A stretch of DNA of 64,000 bases from Cafeteria roenbergensis (taxonomy: Eukaryota; Sar; Bigyra; Bicosoecida; Cafeteriaceae): the NCBI GenBank assembly GCA_008330645.1, contig VLTN01000020.1, forward strand, positions 186,001 to 250,000, in the 5' to 3' direction. Positions 21,299-33,095 of this stretch are shown one piece after another. A model generated the notes under the pieces. That model saw only the letters and a program-made list of their open reading frames with translations. It was not told where the DNA came from and did no database searches. Within the stretch, counting starts at the first letter, position 1. Each line of letters opens with the position of its first letter. Both the position numbers and the translations under genes were made by a program.

Positions 21299-22737
21299 TC
21301 AGTCGAGGTCGGCGGTCGCGACCTCGTCTCCCTCCTCTTCCTCCTCGCCGGCGACGCTGCCCGCCGGGGAGGCGCTCGGGGTGGCGTCGGCGATGGTGCG
21401 GCCAGTGCTGGCCGGCGTGTAATCCACGAGCTCTCCGTACTCGGAGTGATACGTCACCACGGGGTGCATGGCCTTGTCGGCACAGCTGGGGTCGAGCCAG
21501 ATGCTGCAGGTGGAGAAGGGAGGCGCGTACAGGTGCAGGGTGCAGGCGCGCTCGCACTGCATCGCAGCGCCGACCTTGTGGAGCCCCATCGAGTCTGCGA
21601 GGGGACCAAGAGCGGCACCGCAACTCAGCGCACGAATGTGGTCAGGTATGCACTCTCTTGCCGGGGGGCGGCTGGGACTGCCGTGGGCGGGGAGGGGACA
21701 GGGGGAGGGCTGCGCGCAACAAGCCGAGTTGGCGGCACGCTTTTCGCTCACCGTGCACGTACGCCACGGCCGGCGACTCGAAGGTGCCCGCGCCCACTTC
21801 CACGAGCGACCCATCCTTGCGCGCGTAGCGCGTCTCCGTCACGGAGCCCTCGCACACGCGCATCCAGCAGCCGCGGCACGGGTGGTCGTGGACCGGACTT
21901 TCCTTGCCGCCGTTCCAGCAAAGCAGCATCAGCGTGAACCGCTCCCCGTCGGTGGCGATGAGGTTGCGGGTGTACTTCTTCTCCGACTCGAAGTGCTTGT
22001 ACTGGTCCAGGCAGCCGTCCGAGATGTCGAGATCGCTGCGGGGGCGAACAAGGAAGCGAAGCTTCAGCTGGCGTCTTGTCGATGACGAGAAAGGTGGAGC
22101 CCCGCCGCGCGCCCCTGGGGAGGCGCGCGGCACCTCGCGGCGCGCAAAGGCGCGCGTAGAGGCGGCGTTGTGGTCGCGGCCCGGGCCGCAAGCCCGGCGG
22201 GCTCGTGCCAGGGCAGCGCGGGGCTCGGTCAGCAGCCGGCTGGACAAAAAAAAGCACGGCGAGGCGGCTGCTTCACGTGTCGCGGTCGAATCACGCCCAC
22301 GGCGGCCCACAGCCCCCTGCCCTTGGCGGTCCCTCGAGGCGCTCGGAAGCAAGCGCGCCCAGCGCCTCGGGCCGCGGCGCGAACCGGGCCGGATCGGGCC
22401 CAGGCGGGGCGAGGGCGCGAGGCGGCGACTGTTCGCTTGGCGCTTACCGCATGGCATCCGCGATTCTGGTCCTGGACGACAGCTGAACAACGTCCCCGGG
22501 CCCGCCCTCCTCGAAGGCGGCCCGAAGCTCCTCGTCGATGATGCTGATGAGCTCGCCGAGGGAGATTTTGCCGCTCGAGGCGCCCGAGTCGGCCGCCTCC
22601 ACGGCCACCGCGCCGTCGGCGGTTGCCTCGCTCAAAAGGTCCTTGGCAGTGGGGACTGCGGAGCCGGCCAGAGCATCGGCGCCCTTGCCTCCTGCAGCTG
22701 GCGCGGTTGCGAACACCTCAGTGGCGGCGGAAGCCAT
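21299..22737 (-). CDS. CDO1: Cysteine dioxygenase, three exons
   Basis: Exons 22737-22448, 22035-21752 and 21594-21299 join in frame to 289 residues (donors gtaagc and gtgagc; acceptors cgcag). The cupin signatures of thiol dioxygenases are complete. LMLLCWNGGKESPVHDHPC gives the first two iron-binding histidines of the HDH pair. The cysteine five residues after the second histidine matches the Cys93 of the mammalian Cys-Tyr crosslink. DSMGLHKV supplies the third iron histidine, and TLHLYAPPFSTC matches the Ser-His-Tyr triad region with Thr in place of Ser. It oxidises L-cysteine to cysteine sulfinate in the cytosol, the first step toward taurine or sulfate. The N-terminus has an extra ~60 Ala-rich residues, and the last 25 residues are acidic (EEEEEGDEVATADLD). 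The splice chosen for exon 3 restores the family alignment exactly. Confidence 0.9.
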
Positions 22738-23450
22738 AGCGCGGGCTCAAGACTAGGGGCCGAGTGGCAGCGCAGCGACGCCGCGGCAGGCCAACTCACC
22801 AAAGGCGGGCCGATGGCTCTGCTTTGCGGTTGGCAAGCACCGCGTGCGCCGAGTCGCTTTTCAGCAGGACGGCGGGGTGCCTGGCCCGGCTCGGCTCGAG
22901 GACGCCCCTGGCTCGTGGCGCGTTCCTCTCCCCCCGCGCGGATGCGGCCCCGCTCCGCTTCGTCCTGGGCCGCTGGGCGCGGCCACGGCTGGACTGGTCC
23001 AATGGCAACTGCAATGCTGCAGCGCAGCCGGGGGCTCGCGCGCCCGCGCCGAGCGCGCTCCCCACCGCGCCGCTGCAGCAGCCGGCACGGCGCGCGCCCG
23101 GGGCAGGGTGCCACGCAGCGGCGCAACGCGCACCTGTCGGCCCCATGCCCTCCAAGCGCAGCGCGATTGCAGTTGCGACCGGGGTGATCTGCGGAAGTGC
23201 GTTTGCGCTTGGGCCGCTTTGCTCGCGCTTGCGAGTTCCTGCTCGGCAAGGAACGGCGGGAGGCTCCTGCTGCGCCCCACTTTGGTTGGAGAGCAAACTT
23301 GCGCGGCCCGGCTGGGTCGTAGAACACGCACACACTATGGCCGAGAGCGGCGACTTCATGCATCTGCCACACCAACCCGCCCCAGCAAGCCCAATGCAAA
23401 CAGACGGAGGCTAGTGCGAGCCAGGGCACGCCACCCCGCCGCCTGTTTGC
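22738..23450. other. Intergenic, between claspin-like and cysteine dioxygenase genes
   Basis: 713 bases. It should hold the 3' end of the claspin-like gene and the promoter of the dioxygenase gene, both minus. A plus-strand open frame from 23144 (MPSKRSAIAVATGVICG) starts like a signal peptide but quickly becomes featureless; I do not call it a gene. Confidence 0.4.
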
Positions 23451-26400
23451 TCACCTCCGAGCAGCCTGGGCGCGCGCGCCTCCGCCTCCCAACACGGAGA
23501 ACAAGTGGGAGCCAGCCTTTCGAGGGGCTGCCCCCTTCCTGCGGGCGCTGCCCGCCAGACGGTGAGCCGGCGGGGGCGCCCTCGCGGCGGGCCCCACTTC
23601 GGCGCCGGCCGCAGGCGGCGCGCCTTGCTTCATGGACCCGAAGACGAAGGCCTTGGCTGCGGAGCTGCGCACCTTGCCCCCGGACGCGCGGGATGCCGCC
23701 GCGCTGCCTTGCCGGCTCAGCGCCGGTCTTGCGAGGGCGCTGGCCACGGACGAGAGGTTAGCGCCCCCGATCGCAGCGCCCGCTCCAGGGGCGGCACCTG
23801 TCGAGCCGCCGCGGGACATTTGATTCGCCGCCCACGCCGACAGCGAGCTCGACCGCCGCAGCAGAGAGGGCGCCCCAGACGCAGACCGCCCACCCAGCGG
23901 GGCCGCGCCGAAGCCGCCCACGGCGATGGACTCTCCCAGGCCTGGAAGGGCAGCAGCAAGCGCGGCAGCGTTGGCGCCGGAGGCCCCGAACACCGCGCCC
24001 GCTCCTGGAATGGCCGCCGCGCCTCCCGGCCCCGAGCGGCCGGACAGCCTGCCTGCGCTGGGTAGCCGGTGCTGCAGCGCAGCCGCAAGCGACGTGGGGC
24101 CTGCCGCGGCCTGCTGGCGCTCTGCCTCCATCGCCTCAGCGCGGGCTGGCGCGACTCTGCGCAGGGCCGCCGACGGCTCTGCCGGCAGCACCGGCGGGGC
24201 GATGGCTGCGCTGCCGCGGCCGCCCCTGGCAGCGCGACGGGAGGCAGCCGACGTCCCGGCCCGGCGGGCTGCCTTGCCGAGCCCGTTGGCTGCCCTGATA
24301 GCGGCGATGTCAGTCAGGCCTTCCCCGTCGTCGTCATCGTCGTAGTTGATTCCGCCGTCATCGACATCCGACTCGGCGTCGCTCGATTCCGCGTCGGAGT
24401 CGCTCCCGCGGGCCGTGGCCGGCCGCTTGGCTGCAGGCGACCCCTCGTCGTCGTCGTCATCGTCGACGTCCTTCTCCCCCTCTTGCTCGTCCTCCTCCTC
24501 CTCATCGTCGAACGCTCCCGCAGGCGAGCCAGCGTGGCTCTGCACGCGCAAAGTGGCCTCCTCCTCCTCCTCCTCCTCCGCGTCCGCCTCATCAACCTCC
24601 TCGAGCGCCTCGCCGCCCCGCTCGCTGGCGGCGCCGGACCGCGACAACGCCGCTCCGAGCGATGGCACCGCCTCTCGTGCCCGCTTCGGCGCTCTCGCCC
24701 CCCCCGCTGCAGCTGCCTCCGCAGCCGCAGCAGCACCAGCCTTCGTCGCCCCGGTTTTGGACGCCCCGCGCTTCCACCGCGCCATGAACGCGTTGGAGGC
24801 TGCGGAGAGCCCCGCCCGCGGCGCCCCGTCAGGTCCGCTCCCAGCGCCCCGCCCCCCGCTCGCCCCCTCCTCCGCGCGCTCCGGCCCGCCTCGCGCTGGC
24901 GCGTCCTCCTCCTCCTCACGCCCGTCGCTGTGTGCGTCGCCTTCGCGCTCGCGCGCGCCCTCGCCCGCTGCCACGCCGCTGCCACCAGCGCTGGAGGAAC
25001 GCGCCCCGGCTGTGGCCCCGGCTGGGGTGCCGCCCGAGGTGCGCTTGCTTGCGCTGCATGACGCGGCTGGCGCCTGGAGCGCGCTCTCGATGAGAGACGC
25101 CTCGTCTCTCAGCCGACGGGCATGCGCCGCGCGCAGAGCCGCCTGCCGCATCCTTCCCATCCCAGCAGCGCCGCGGGCCAGCCCGCCTGCAGCAGCTGCG
25201 GACATGGCCGCGACTCGAGCTCCGGCAGCGGAGCCGCCGCCAGCTGCCAGCGCTGCTGCAGGAGGCCCTGGCAGCGAGCCCGGCCGGGCGGCTGGCCCCC
25301 GTTGCGGGCTGCCAGCGCGCCAGGCCGAGGCGCCGTCGCGAGAGCGAGGCGGCGTGCTCGCAGAACCAGCAGCAGCAGCAGCTCCTGCAGCAGCACCTGC
25401 GCTGCCACGGCGGGCGAAGCTGGGCCTGGCCGGGGAGGCCGGCACCCTGGCCGCCAGGGGGTGTGAGCGCCCCGGCGCAGCGCCGTCGCCCGCGGCTCGG
25501 AGACGTTCCGCCTCTGCGATGGCCGCGGATGACGTCATCGCGTGGGCGCCCGGGCCCGCGGTTGCGGCTCCTGCTCCAAGCCCCGCCCCGGCCGGCGCGT
25601 CGGCCCCAGACAGCCCGTGCGCGCGCACCGACTCTGCCTGCGTGCGGAGCGCCTCTGCCGCCCGCTCTGCCAGCAGAGCCCGCACGCCTCCCTGTCTGCC
25701 CCCCCGGCGCGACGAGGCCACGCCCCGCAGCGCCTTGGCCGCCTTGGCCGCGGCGCGCTGCTCCGGCGTGAGTGCGGCCTCCGCATCGAGCCGCCGCTGG
25801 CGCCTGCGCGCTCGCGCCGCCGCCTTGCGCGCGGCCTGCCGCGCCTTGGCCGCGTCGGCAAAGCGCTTGCGCTGCCCCTCCACCGCACGCTGCATCAGCT
25901 CCTCCGCCGTCAGCCCTGCCAGATCGTCGTCGTCGTCGTCGTTGTCCTCGTCGTCGTCGGCGGCGTCCCCGTCGTCTTCGCTGCCGTCGTCCTCCTCGTC
26001 GGCCGCGTCGAACAGGTCGTCGTCCTCGTTCGTTCTCAGCGCCCCGACGTCCCCCGCCTCCTCCTGCCGCCGCCTGCGCGCCGCCTCCTTCATAGCCAGG
26101 AAGCCCTCCTCGTCCACGTCCGCGGCCTCCTCCTCGGCCTCGTCCTCCGCCCTCGCGCCTCGACCAACCACGTCATCGCGCCGCCTGAGCGACGCGTAGC
26201 CCTCTGTCTGCGCCCTGGCAATCGCTCGCAGCGCCTCCGCGTCGCGCTCCTCCTCCTGACGCCGCAGCATCCCGGCATCCACGCCGTCCTCCTCCCCGTC
26301 GCTCAGATCGTCCACCACGTGCCGAAGCTCCTCCTCCAGCTGCGCCGCCATGCCGTCAACCTCGGCCTCCTCCGCGGCCTCCGCAGCCTCCCGCCGCCTG

Positions 26401-29400
26401 CGGAAGAACTCCTCCGCCGTCAGCTGACGGCCCTGCTCGTCCTTGAAGGCGTCGGCGCCGAACTGGCCGATCAGGGCCTCCGCCCTCGCGGCCTCGTCCT
26501 CCTCGTCCTCCTCGGCCTCCGCCTCCAGGAAGGACATCCCCGTGGCGCCCTTGCCGCCTCCCCGCTTGGCCTCCCGTTCCCGCTTCATCTCCTCAATCAC
26601 CATGCGGGCGTACGCCGACCGGCCCCCGCCCCCGCCCCCGCCGCCGCCCCCGCCCCCGCCCCCGCCGCCGCTGCCGCTGCCGCTTTGGTCGGGGCTGCGC
26701 TCCCCATCGGCGCCTGCGTCTGCCGTGGCCTCCTCTGCCGCCCGCGCCACAGCCGCAGCCGCCGCACGCCGCGCCTCGGCCTTGGCTGTGCCCGCGTCCT
26801 CACCTGCCGCCGTGGCAGCGCTGGCCGCAGCTGCGGCTGCAGCCTTCACCGTGGCCACCACTGCCGAGAGCTTGGACCGCTTCGCCTTCCTGCGTTTCCG
26901 AACCAGCTTGATGCCGGCTGCTGCCTCGTCGTCACTGCCCGACCCGGCAGCAGCGTCATCAGCGGCGTCCTCTGCCGGCGCAGGCGCAGCCGTCGCAGCG
27001 GGCTCTGCCATTCCGGAGGACGTGGCACGGCTGTGGCTCTGCCCGTTGTCATCCTCTGACTCCGCCGCGAGGGCCTCATCCATGGCAAGTGTGGGCAGGG
27101 TGCTGTCCTCCGCCTCCGCATCCGCCTCCGCATCCGCTGCGCCAGAGGCGGCGGCCTCGTCCTCATCGCGAGCGCGCTTGCGCCGGGCGTACGTCACAGC
27201 CGCCGTGGCCACTGTAGCTGCTGAGGCCGGTGCCCCGCTTGCCTGCGTGGGCGCCCCGGGACTGGCCGCAGCGGCGCCTGAGACAGCTGCGGGGGCATCG
27301 GCGCCCAGCGCGGCGATGCAGTTGGCCACCCCTCCAGTGGCGGGCTCCGCGTCAGCATCGCTGTCGCTGTCGGCGTCAACCGGAGCCCGGCTGCCGGTCG
27401 CGGCCGGGGTCGCTCGAGCAGAGGGTCCCGCTGTCGCCTCGGCCGGCAGCGCAGGGGGCAGGGGCAGGTTCCCCGTCCTGCGCACCGCGGAAGGCGTGGA
27501 CGGCCCGGCCTCCTCCTCCTCCTCGTGCTCGTTCTGGGCCTGGCTCGCCTCACTGGTGCCGGCGTCCGCGGTGGCCGGCCGACGGGCGCCCTCGCCTGAC
27601 ACGGCGCCGACCGGCTCGGAGCCGTCACCGGTGTGGTCTGCCGGCGGGGCGCTGGCCTCGTCCTCGTCGTCCTCGTCCTCTTCGTCGTCGAACGCATCGG
27701 CCTCGGCGCCGACGTCCCCGGCCTGCTCCGCCACAGCCGCCGCCCTGCTGCGCTCCTCCGCCAGCTCCCTCTCCCTCCTGATGGCCTCCCGCCGCTGCCG
27801 CATCGCCGCCTCACGCTCCGCCGCCCGCGCCAGCTGCCGCTCTTGAAACACGGCCATTTCATGGGCCCCCTTGAAGCCCAGCGACCGTGCCGTTGCCTGG
27901 CCGTCCAGCCGGCGCTGCGTCGCCTGCAGGCCGCGCCTGAGCGCGCCACGGGCCGATGACGGCATGCTCAGCTGCCGTCGCTGGGGAGACCGCTGCAGAG
28001 CCGCCACCCCGGCCCCAGGCGCCGCCGCGCCACCAGCGTGCTCGGAGTCGCCCACAGCGGCGGCACCGTGACCGCCGTGCAAGGCGCCGCCGTCGCCGCC
28101 GGCGGCTCCAGCATCATAGCGGTGGTCCGCCTCGCCGCCGCCGGCGTAGTCTTGGTGGTAGAGGCCGCCCGGTGCGCCGCCGTCGGGCTGCTTCGGGCGG
28201 GCCGTGGCGTCCTGCAGCCTCCGCGCCATCGCCTGGGCGTGGCGCAGCTGGAAGCCAGTGGGGACCCCCGCCAGCGCGGAGCCGGCGCCCGCCCCGCCAG
28301 CGCTGGAGTCGCCGCCGGAGCTTGACCTGCCAGTGATGGGGTCGATGACGGACCCGTCACGCGTCTGGTCACTCCCAACGGACATGGCCCTGGCAAGCAG
28401 CGGCATCGAGCCGACCACGGCCGCCTCGCCGCCGCGAGCCGCCCCCAACCCGTCAGCCCCGCCCCCGCTGCCAGCACCATGAGCCCCCACGCCTGCGAGC
28501 CCGGCGGCGCACTTCGAGCGGGCCTCTTCGTCAAGAGCGGCTCTGCCGGTGCCGTGCAGCACCATGCTGGCCACCAGAGGGTGGAACAGCGAGCCGCTCT
28601 GCGGCCCAGCACCCGCAGCAGCGCGGTGGTCAGCTGGCCCACCACCACCACCACCCCCTTCCTGGTTCGCGAAGAGGGAGACAGCCGGACGGCGCCCGGA
28701 GGACCCGCCATCGCGGCGCAGGCTCAGACCGGACCGGCCGCTCGCGGCGCCGGCGCGGGAGCCGCGCCTGCCACCCTGCCGCACCGACCCCCCTGCGCCC
28801 GCTGCACCAGACCCCCTCGTCCCGGACGCTCCGGCGCCGCCGGCCGCCCGTCCCCTCAGCGCGTCGGCCGCCGACGCGTCCAGGTCGCTCAGCAGCGCCG
28901 CGAGCAGAGCCCGCTGCTCCTCCTGGTCGACGTCCACAGCGGCCTCCTGGTGCATCCAGCGCGAGGCCCGCTCCCTATCAGCGCGCATGTTCAGCTCCGC
29001 AGTGCGGCGCCGCAGGGAGGCGTCGGCCCTGCTGCGGAGCGCGTCCTGCGCTGCCGCCTCGGCCGCCTCCTCGGCCTCGTCGGCCGCGTGGCCGGCCGCA
29101 TCCGCGGCATCGGTTGACGCCGCTCCTGCCGCCTTGCGCCCACCGGGAGCGCCTGCGACGGCGTCTGCGTCGCTGTCGACGTCGCTGCCTCCAACGATCC
29201 AGTCGTCGATCGGACCGGCGGCGGCCTCTGCCTCCGCGGCCGCCCTGGCCTCCTCCGCCGAGCGCGGCGGCCGCTTCATGGCCTCGGCCTCCTCCTGCAG
29301 CTCTGCCAGCTCCCTGCGGAGCGCTGCCGACACGACGTGCCCTCGGCGCGGGGTGGGCGCCGCGCTTCCGGGAGCCTTCCGGATCTTTTCCGCGCCACTG

Positions 29401-30368
29401 TCCGAGTCGGAGTCCGAGGAGGAGGACGCAGCGTCTGCTCCGTCGCTACCTGCGGCCCGGAGCAGCCGGCGCCTGGGCCGCGGCCCGGTCAAGCCCTTGG
29501 TCCGCCGCGTCGACGCCCCAGCCGAGCCCTTGGCGAGCGTGCGGGGCGCGCCCCCGGGCGCAGCGGCGTCGTCCGTCGAGCTTGCGGAGCTGGGCCGGCG
29601 CCGAAGCTGCTTGCCGCGAGAACGGGCCTCAGCGGTGCCCAGCGCCGCGGGCCCGCCCTCGTCGGCGGTACTGGCCATATGGGACGATCCGTTGGACGGG
29701 CTGGGCCCGCGGGACGAGCGGGGAGTGCCATCGGTCCAGCGGCGGGCCGTGGGGAAGGCCACGTCGGCCTCGTCGTCGTCGTCGCCGCGGCCGCCGTCGT
29801 TGTCTGACCCCGAGGCGCCGTCGGCCTCGGACTGCTGCAGTGCCCGCATCAACTCGGCCTTTGTTGCCGCCTGTGGCCGAGTGGAAGGGGTGGGCGCCGC
29901 GAGGGGAGGGGAGCGCAAGTTGCAGAGGTCGCGAAAGCGCGCCGAACCGAAGCCGCGCGACCAACTCGGCAGAACAACCGCCAACGCCTGGCAAGCGGCA
30001 AACAGACATACTCACGAGGTCAGTCTCATCGTCAGGAGTCCCCGATAGCCTGCGGGCGGGGCAGAACGCGGCGAGAATACAACGGGCAGGCGCGACCTCA
30101 TCAATCCGCGAAGCACACGCCACCACAACAGCAAGGCCCCACAGGGCCGACGGCTGGCAGGCAGCGCCCGGCGCAAGCGAGTTGAGCACCACACAGGGCC
30201 GCCCCGCAACGGCTCAGTGGCGCGCCCGCACGCGGTCATCCCACAAGCCCCAGCGATGCCCGCTCAAAATTTGAACTGGCCCTGCACGGTTCGGCCGCCT
30301 GCCAGCGACACTCACGCGGCGCCGCCAAGCCTCGCCGCCCGTTCCGCAGCGGGGGACGCATCAGACAT
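23451..30368 (-). CDS. Large acidic nuclear protein, claspin/Mrc1-like
   Basis: Exon 1 is 30368-30316 (MSDASPAAERAARLGGA), exon 2 is a 34-base micro-exon at 30049-30016 (LSGTPDDETDL) and exon 3 is 29870-23451. Together they give 2168 residues. Splice sites are gtgagt/cgcag and gtgagt/ccacag, and phases agree. Most of the protein is charged low complexity with long Asp/Glu runs and basic patches. Claspin-like traits: YARMVIEEMKREREAKRG followed by SFLEAEAEEDEEDEAA, resembling the Mrc1-like 'EAEESEDE' block, then alternating acidic and basic helices, and near the C-terminus SSAAKAFVFGSMKQ, like the 'RNFVF' element at claspin C-termini. If correct, it mediates replication-checkpoint signalling and fork progression. 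Acidic chromatin or splicing proteins are alternatives. A run of ~15 glycines sits about residue 1080. Confidence 0.5.
26621..26682. repeat. C-rich/CCG tract encoding polyglycine
   Basis: A run of CCCCCG/CCG units on the plus strand reads as Gly-Gly-Gly... on the minus strand inside the claspin-like protein, flanked by Ser-Gly repeats. Confidence 0.85.
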
Positions 30369-31421
30369 GGTCCTCGACTTGGTGTCGCTGGTGCTCCCGG
30401 TCCCAGAGCGCGAGCGCCGAGGCGGGTGGAGCCCCGCAGCCCGCCCTTGGCTTGAGGCCCGGCTCTGCCAACCATCGCGGCGAGTGCAGAGCTCGCGAGG
30501 TCGTGCGGCAACGCAATCGGAGCAGCCCGGAACTGTGCGTGCATGAGCACGAATGTTGCCGGGAGTGGTGGAGCGCGCCAAGGCCTGGCACATGCGTGAC
30601 GATGAGAAGCATTCAGCAGCGGAGCTGGCGCCCGACAGCAGCGCTGACGCGAGAGGCGCGCAGCCGCGCCGTCACCGCGCTGGCCAGAACGGGGCTAATT
30701 TCCGGCCGTTGGGCATTAACGTGAGAGTGTAGGTGAAGGGCACTGGGGCAGGGGCGTGGTGCCCTCGGCCGGCCTCCCGCAACCTGGCGCTGCAGCGGGC
30801 AGGTGCCGTCAACGCGCGTCCTCCCGCCACCATCGCGCCCATGCCACAGCAAAGCGATTTTGTGTAGGAACTGGGCAATCGAATGTGTCTTGCGCGGGTT
30901 GAAGGCCGATGGGTGGCGCGGCCATGGGGAGTCGCGCTGCTGCAGCCAAAGTCGCAAGAGGCGCCCTCTGGCCACCCCCAGCGCCAAGCGCCGCGCTCGG
31001 AGCGATGCACCAAAGGGGCGTCGTCAAGGTGTCAGGGCCGAACTACCAAGCCGGCTTAGCGCGCGTGGTCGAAAGGGCGGGGTGTTTGCGGGCGGCCAAA
31101 GCGAGGCGGGTCAGCGCGCCGCGCGCTGCTGCTGCTGCTGGTGCGAGTGTGACCCGGACGCTCCGCCGTCCGTCGCGCACCCGCGCGTCCGACCTCGATG
31201 GGCTGCGCGGCAGCCCGCCCCACTGGCCAAGGGCTGCGCCGCCGCTTTCCTTGGAAGATGGCCAGACCTGCTCTCCGCTTGCCACGTCGTGCTGACTGTG
31301 CCGGCGGGCTTCAACGTCGCGGAGCACCAATTGCGCCGGGCCGGCTGCTCTGCAAAATACCGCGGCACGGCGATCGGGCACTCCTTCGCTGCCCAGCGCA
31401 TCGTCCCCAGCAATCCAAAGC
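30369..31421. promoter_or_regulatory. Divergent promoter region, claspin-like / TMEM53-like
   Basis: 1053 bases between divergent start codons, the longest gene-free stretch in the window. Open frames cross both strands but lack domains or splice support. It has somewhat more AT-rich spots than its surroundings (around 30705-30725 and 30855-30890), which is where I would look for initiation sites. No RNA gene was recognised. Confidence 0.4.
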
Positions 31422-32743
31422 ATGTCCAGCAAGCCCGAATTCGCGCTTGTGACCCCGAGCAAGGAGAGCGAGGCTCGGCCGCTCGTTGTGCTGCTCGCGT
31501 GGCTCGGGGCGCGGAGGCGCCACGTCCGCGTGTACTCCCGGCTCCTCGAGCGCAACGACGTCCAGTCCCTCACTGTCATCGGCGACCCGAACGACACCAT
31601 CATGGGGCGACTGGACAACATCCACGATCTCGCAAAGCGCGTGATTGCGCATCTCCAGGTGAGCCGAACGCGTGCGCACAGCGCGCGGCGAACTTGGGCG
31701 GGGGTTGCTTCGATTTCGCCCGCTCCCGCGCTTTGCGCCGTGCCGGCTGCCAGGCTGTTGGGCGCCTCTGCCCGTGCCCCAGAGCGCGGGGTTGACAGCT
31801 TCGAGCGTCTAAACGTGCGATGGCATGCCGCCGCGGGCTGCGGCAAGGGGCTGTTTGTTGGCGATTTCGCCGGCCGGCGGCCCGATTCGCCGACTCCGCC
31901 CGTGACGTGGCAGTGGTTGAACCTCTCGCCGTGCGCACTCCCCTGGGCCGCCCCTCCGAACCGCAGAAGGAGTTCCCGGGCCGCCGCATCGTGCTCGCCC
32001 CGTTTTCCAATGGCGGGTGCTACGTGTACGAGTACATGCGCGTCGAGCTGGCAAGTGAGCTCGGGGCGCGCAGCGCCGGCGAGTTTTTCCGTGCACGTGC
32101 TGCTCGAATTCCCCCCTCCGCCTCTTCGCCGCGGCTTTTTGCGCAACGCCCCCGGCCTCTTGCCCCCCCTCACCGCCGCCCTGTATTGCTCGCAGAGGAC
32201 CCCACTGCTATCAACCTGAGCGGCGTGATCTTCGACTCTGCGCCCGCGGCCATCACCGCCGTTTCCGGCGCGGTGGCTTGCGGAAAGCTGTACAAGCAGG
32301 GCTCGGTGGCAAGCCTCGCCGCGTACTGGGTGTCGTACGCTTTCTTTGCGCTGATGCTCGGGATCACCGACCGCAGCGCCGCCTTCAAGGACCGAATCGA
32401 GAACTTCCCCGCAATCTGCCCGGAAATGTACGTGTGGTCGAGAGAAGACACCATCACCGACCCGGAGTGGGTGGAGCAGGTCATCGCCAAGCGAGCCGCG
32501 CTCGACGGAGCGGACGTTCGCTCAGCGCGCTTCCACGGGTCAGAGCACGTCCTGCACTACAAGCACTCGCCCCGGGCCTTCACCAAGGTTTGGCGGGACT
32601 TCTTCCAAGACAAGCTGGGCGAGACGCTCCCTGCTGAGGCCGAGTCTTCTGACGAGGGCTCGGCCTCCCGCTCCGCGTCCTTCCGTAAGGCAGCGGAGGA
32701 AGAGCATGCCGACGCCTGCTCTGTGGTCGATGTCAAGGCCTGA
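31422..32743 (+). CDS. TMEM53: TMEM53/DUF829 alpha/beta-hydrolase-like protein, three exons
   Basis: Exons 31422-31658, 31967-32054 and 32196-32743 join in frame to 290 residues (gtgagc donors, cgcag acceptors). The N-terminus has the family's opening strands: PLVVLLAWLGARRRHVRVYS followed by LTVIGDPNDTI. The middle exon carries IVLAPFSNGGCYVYEYM, where FSNGG is the nucleophile-elbow region. Exon 3 has GVIFDSAPA, IENFPAICPEMYVWSREDTI and ARFHGSEHVLHYKHSPRAF, the acidic and histidine elements of the fold. The C-terminal ~40 residues are Ser/Glu-rich. TMEM53 proteins in animals sit at the nuclear envelope/ER; the enzymatic activity is unproven, so only the family is assigned. It is convergent with the small membrane-protein gene. 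Confidence 0.87.
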
Positions 32744-33095
32744 GGCCGGACTCGAGAGACTGAACCGGCGCCGCAGAGTGTGGTGCGCCGTGGTGTTGGC
32801 TAGAGTGCGGATCGATGACGAGCTTGCTGCATCCTGACAGACTGTCGCTTGCGTGCGTGGCCCGAGTTCGGGCCGCCGAATGCGTGTACGAGCTGCCGGA
32901 CCGAACGCGAAAGCGCCGAGAGGAGCCAGACCACTGGACGATGCCTGTGCGGGCGTGAACGCGGGATGGCATTGCCGGGCCGATCCGTGGGGCAGCACAC
33001 ACGACTCAAGACACTGATGACTGCACCTGGTGGAGGCGGCGGCGCTGCGGTTGCCACGTCGAGCCGTGGCACGGGTCCCAAATTCCGCCGCTCGC
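32744..33095. other. Convergent 3' intergenic region
   Basis: 352 bases between the stop codons of two converging genes. I see no gene and no clear poly(A) motif. Confidence 0.4.

Noticed and set aside
23144-23414. Small plus-strand frame beginning like a signal peptide
   Set aside because: Only the first ~25 residues look protein-like. There is no domain and no splice context, and it lies in a gap expected to hold a promoter.
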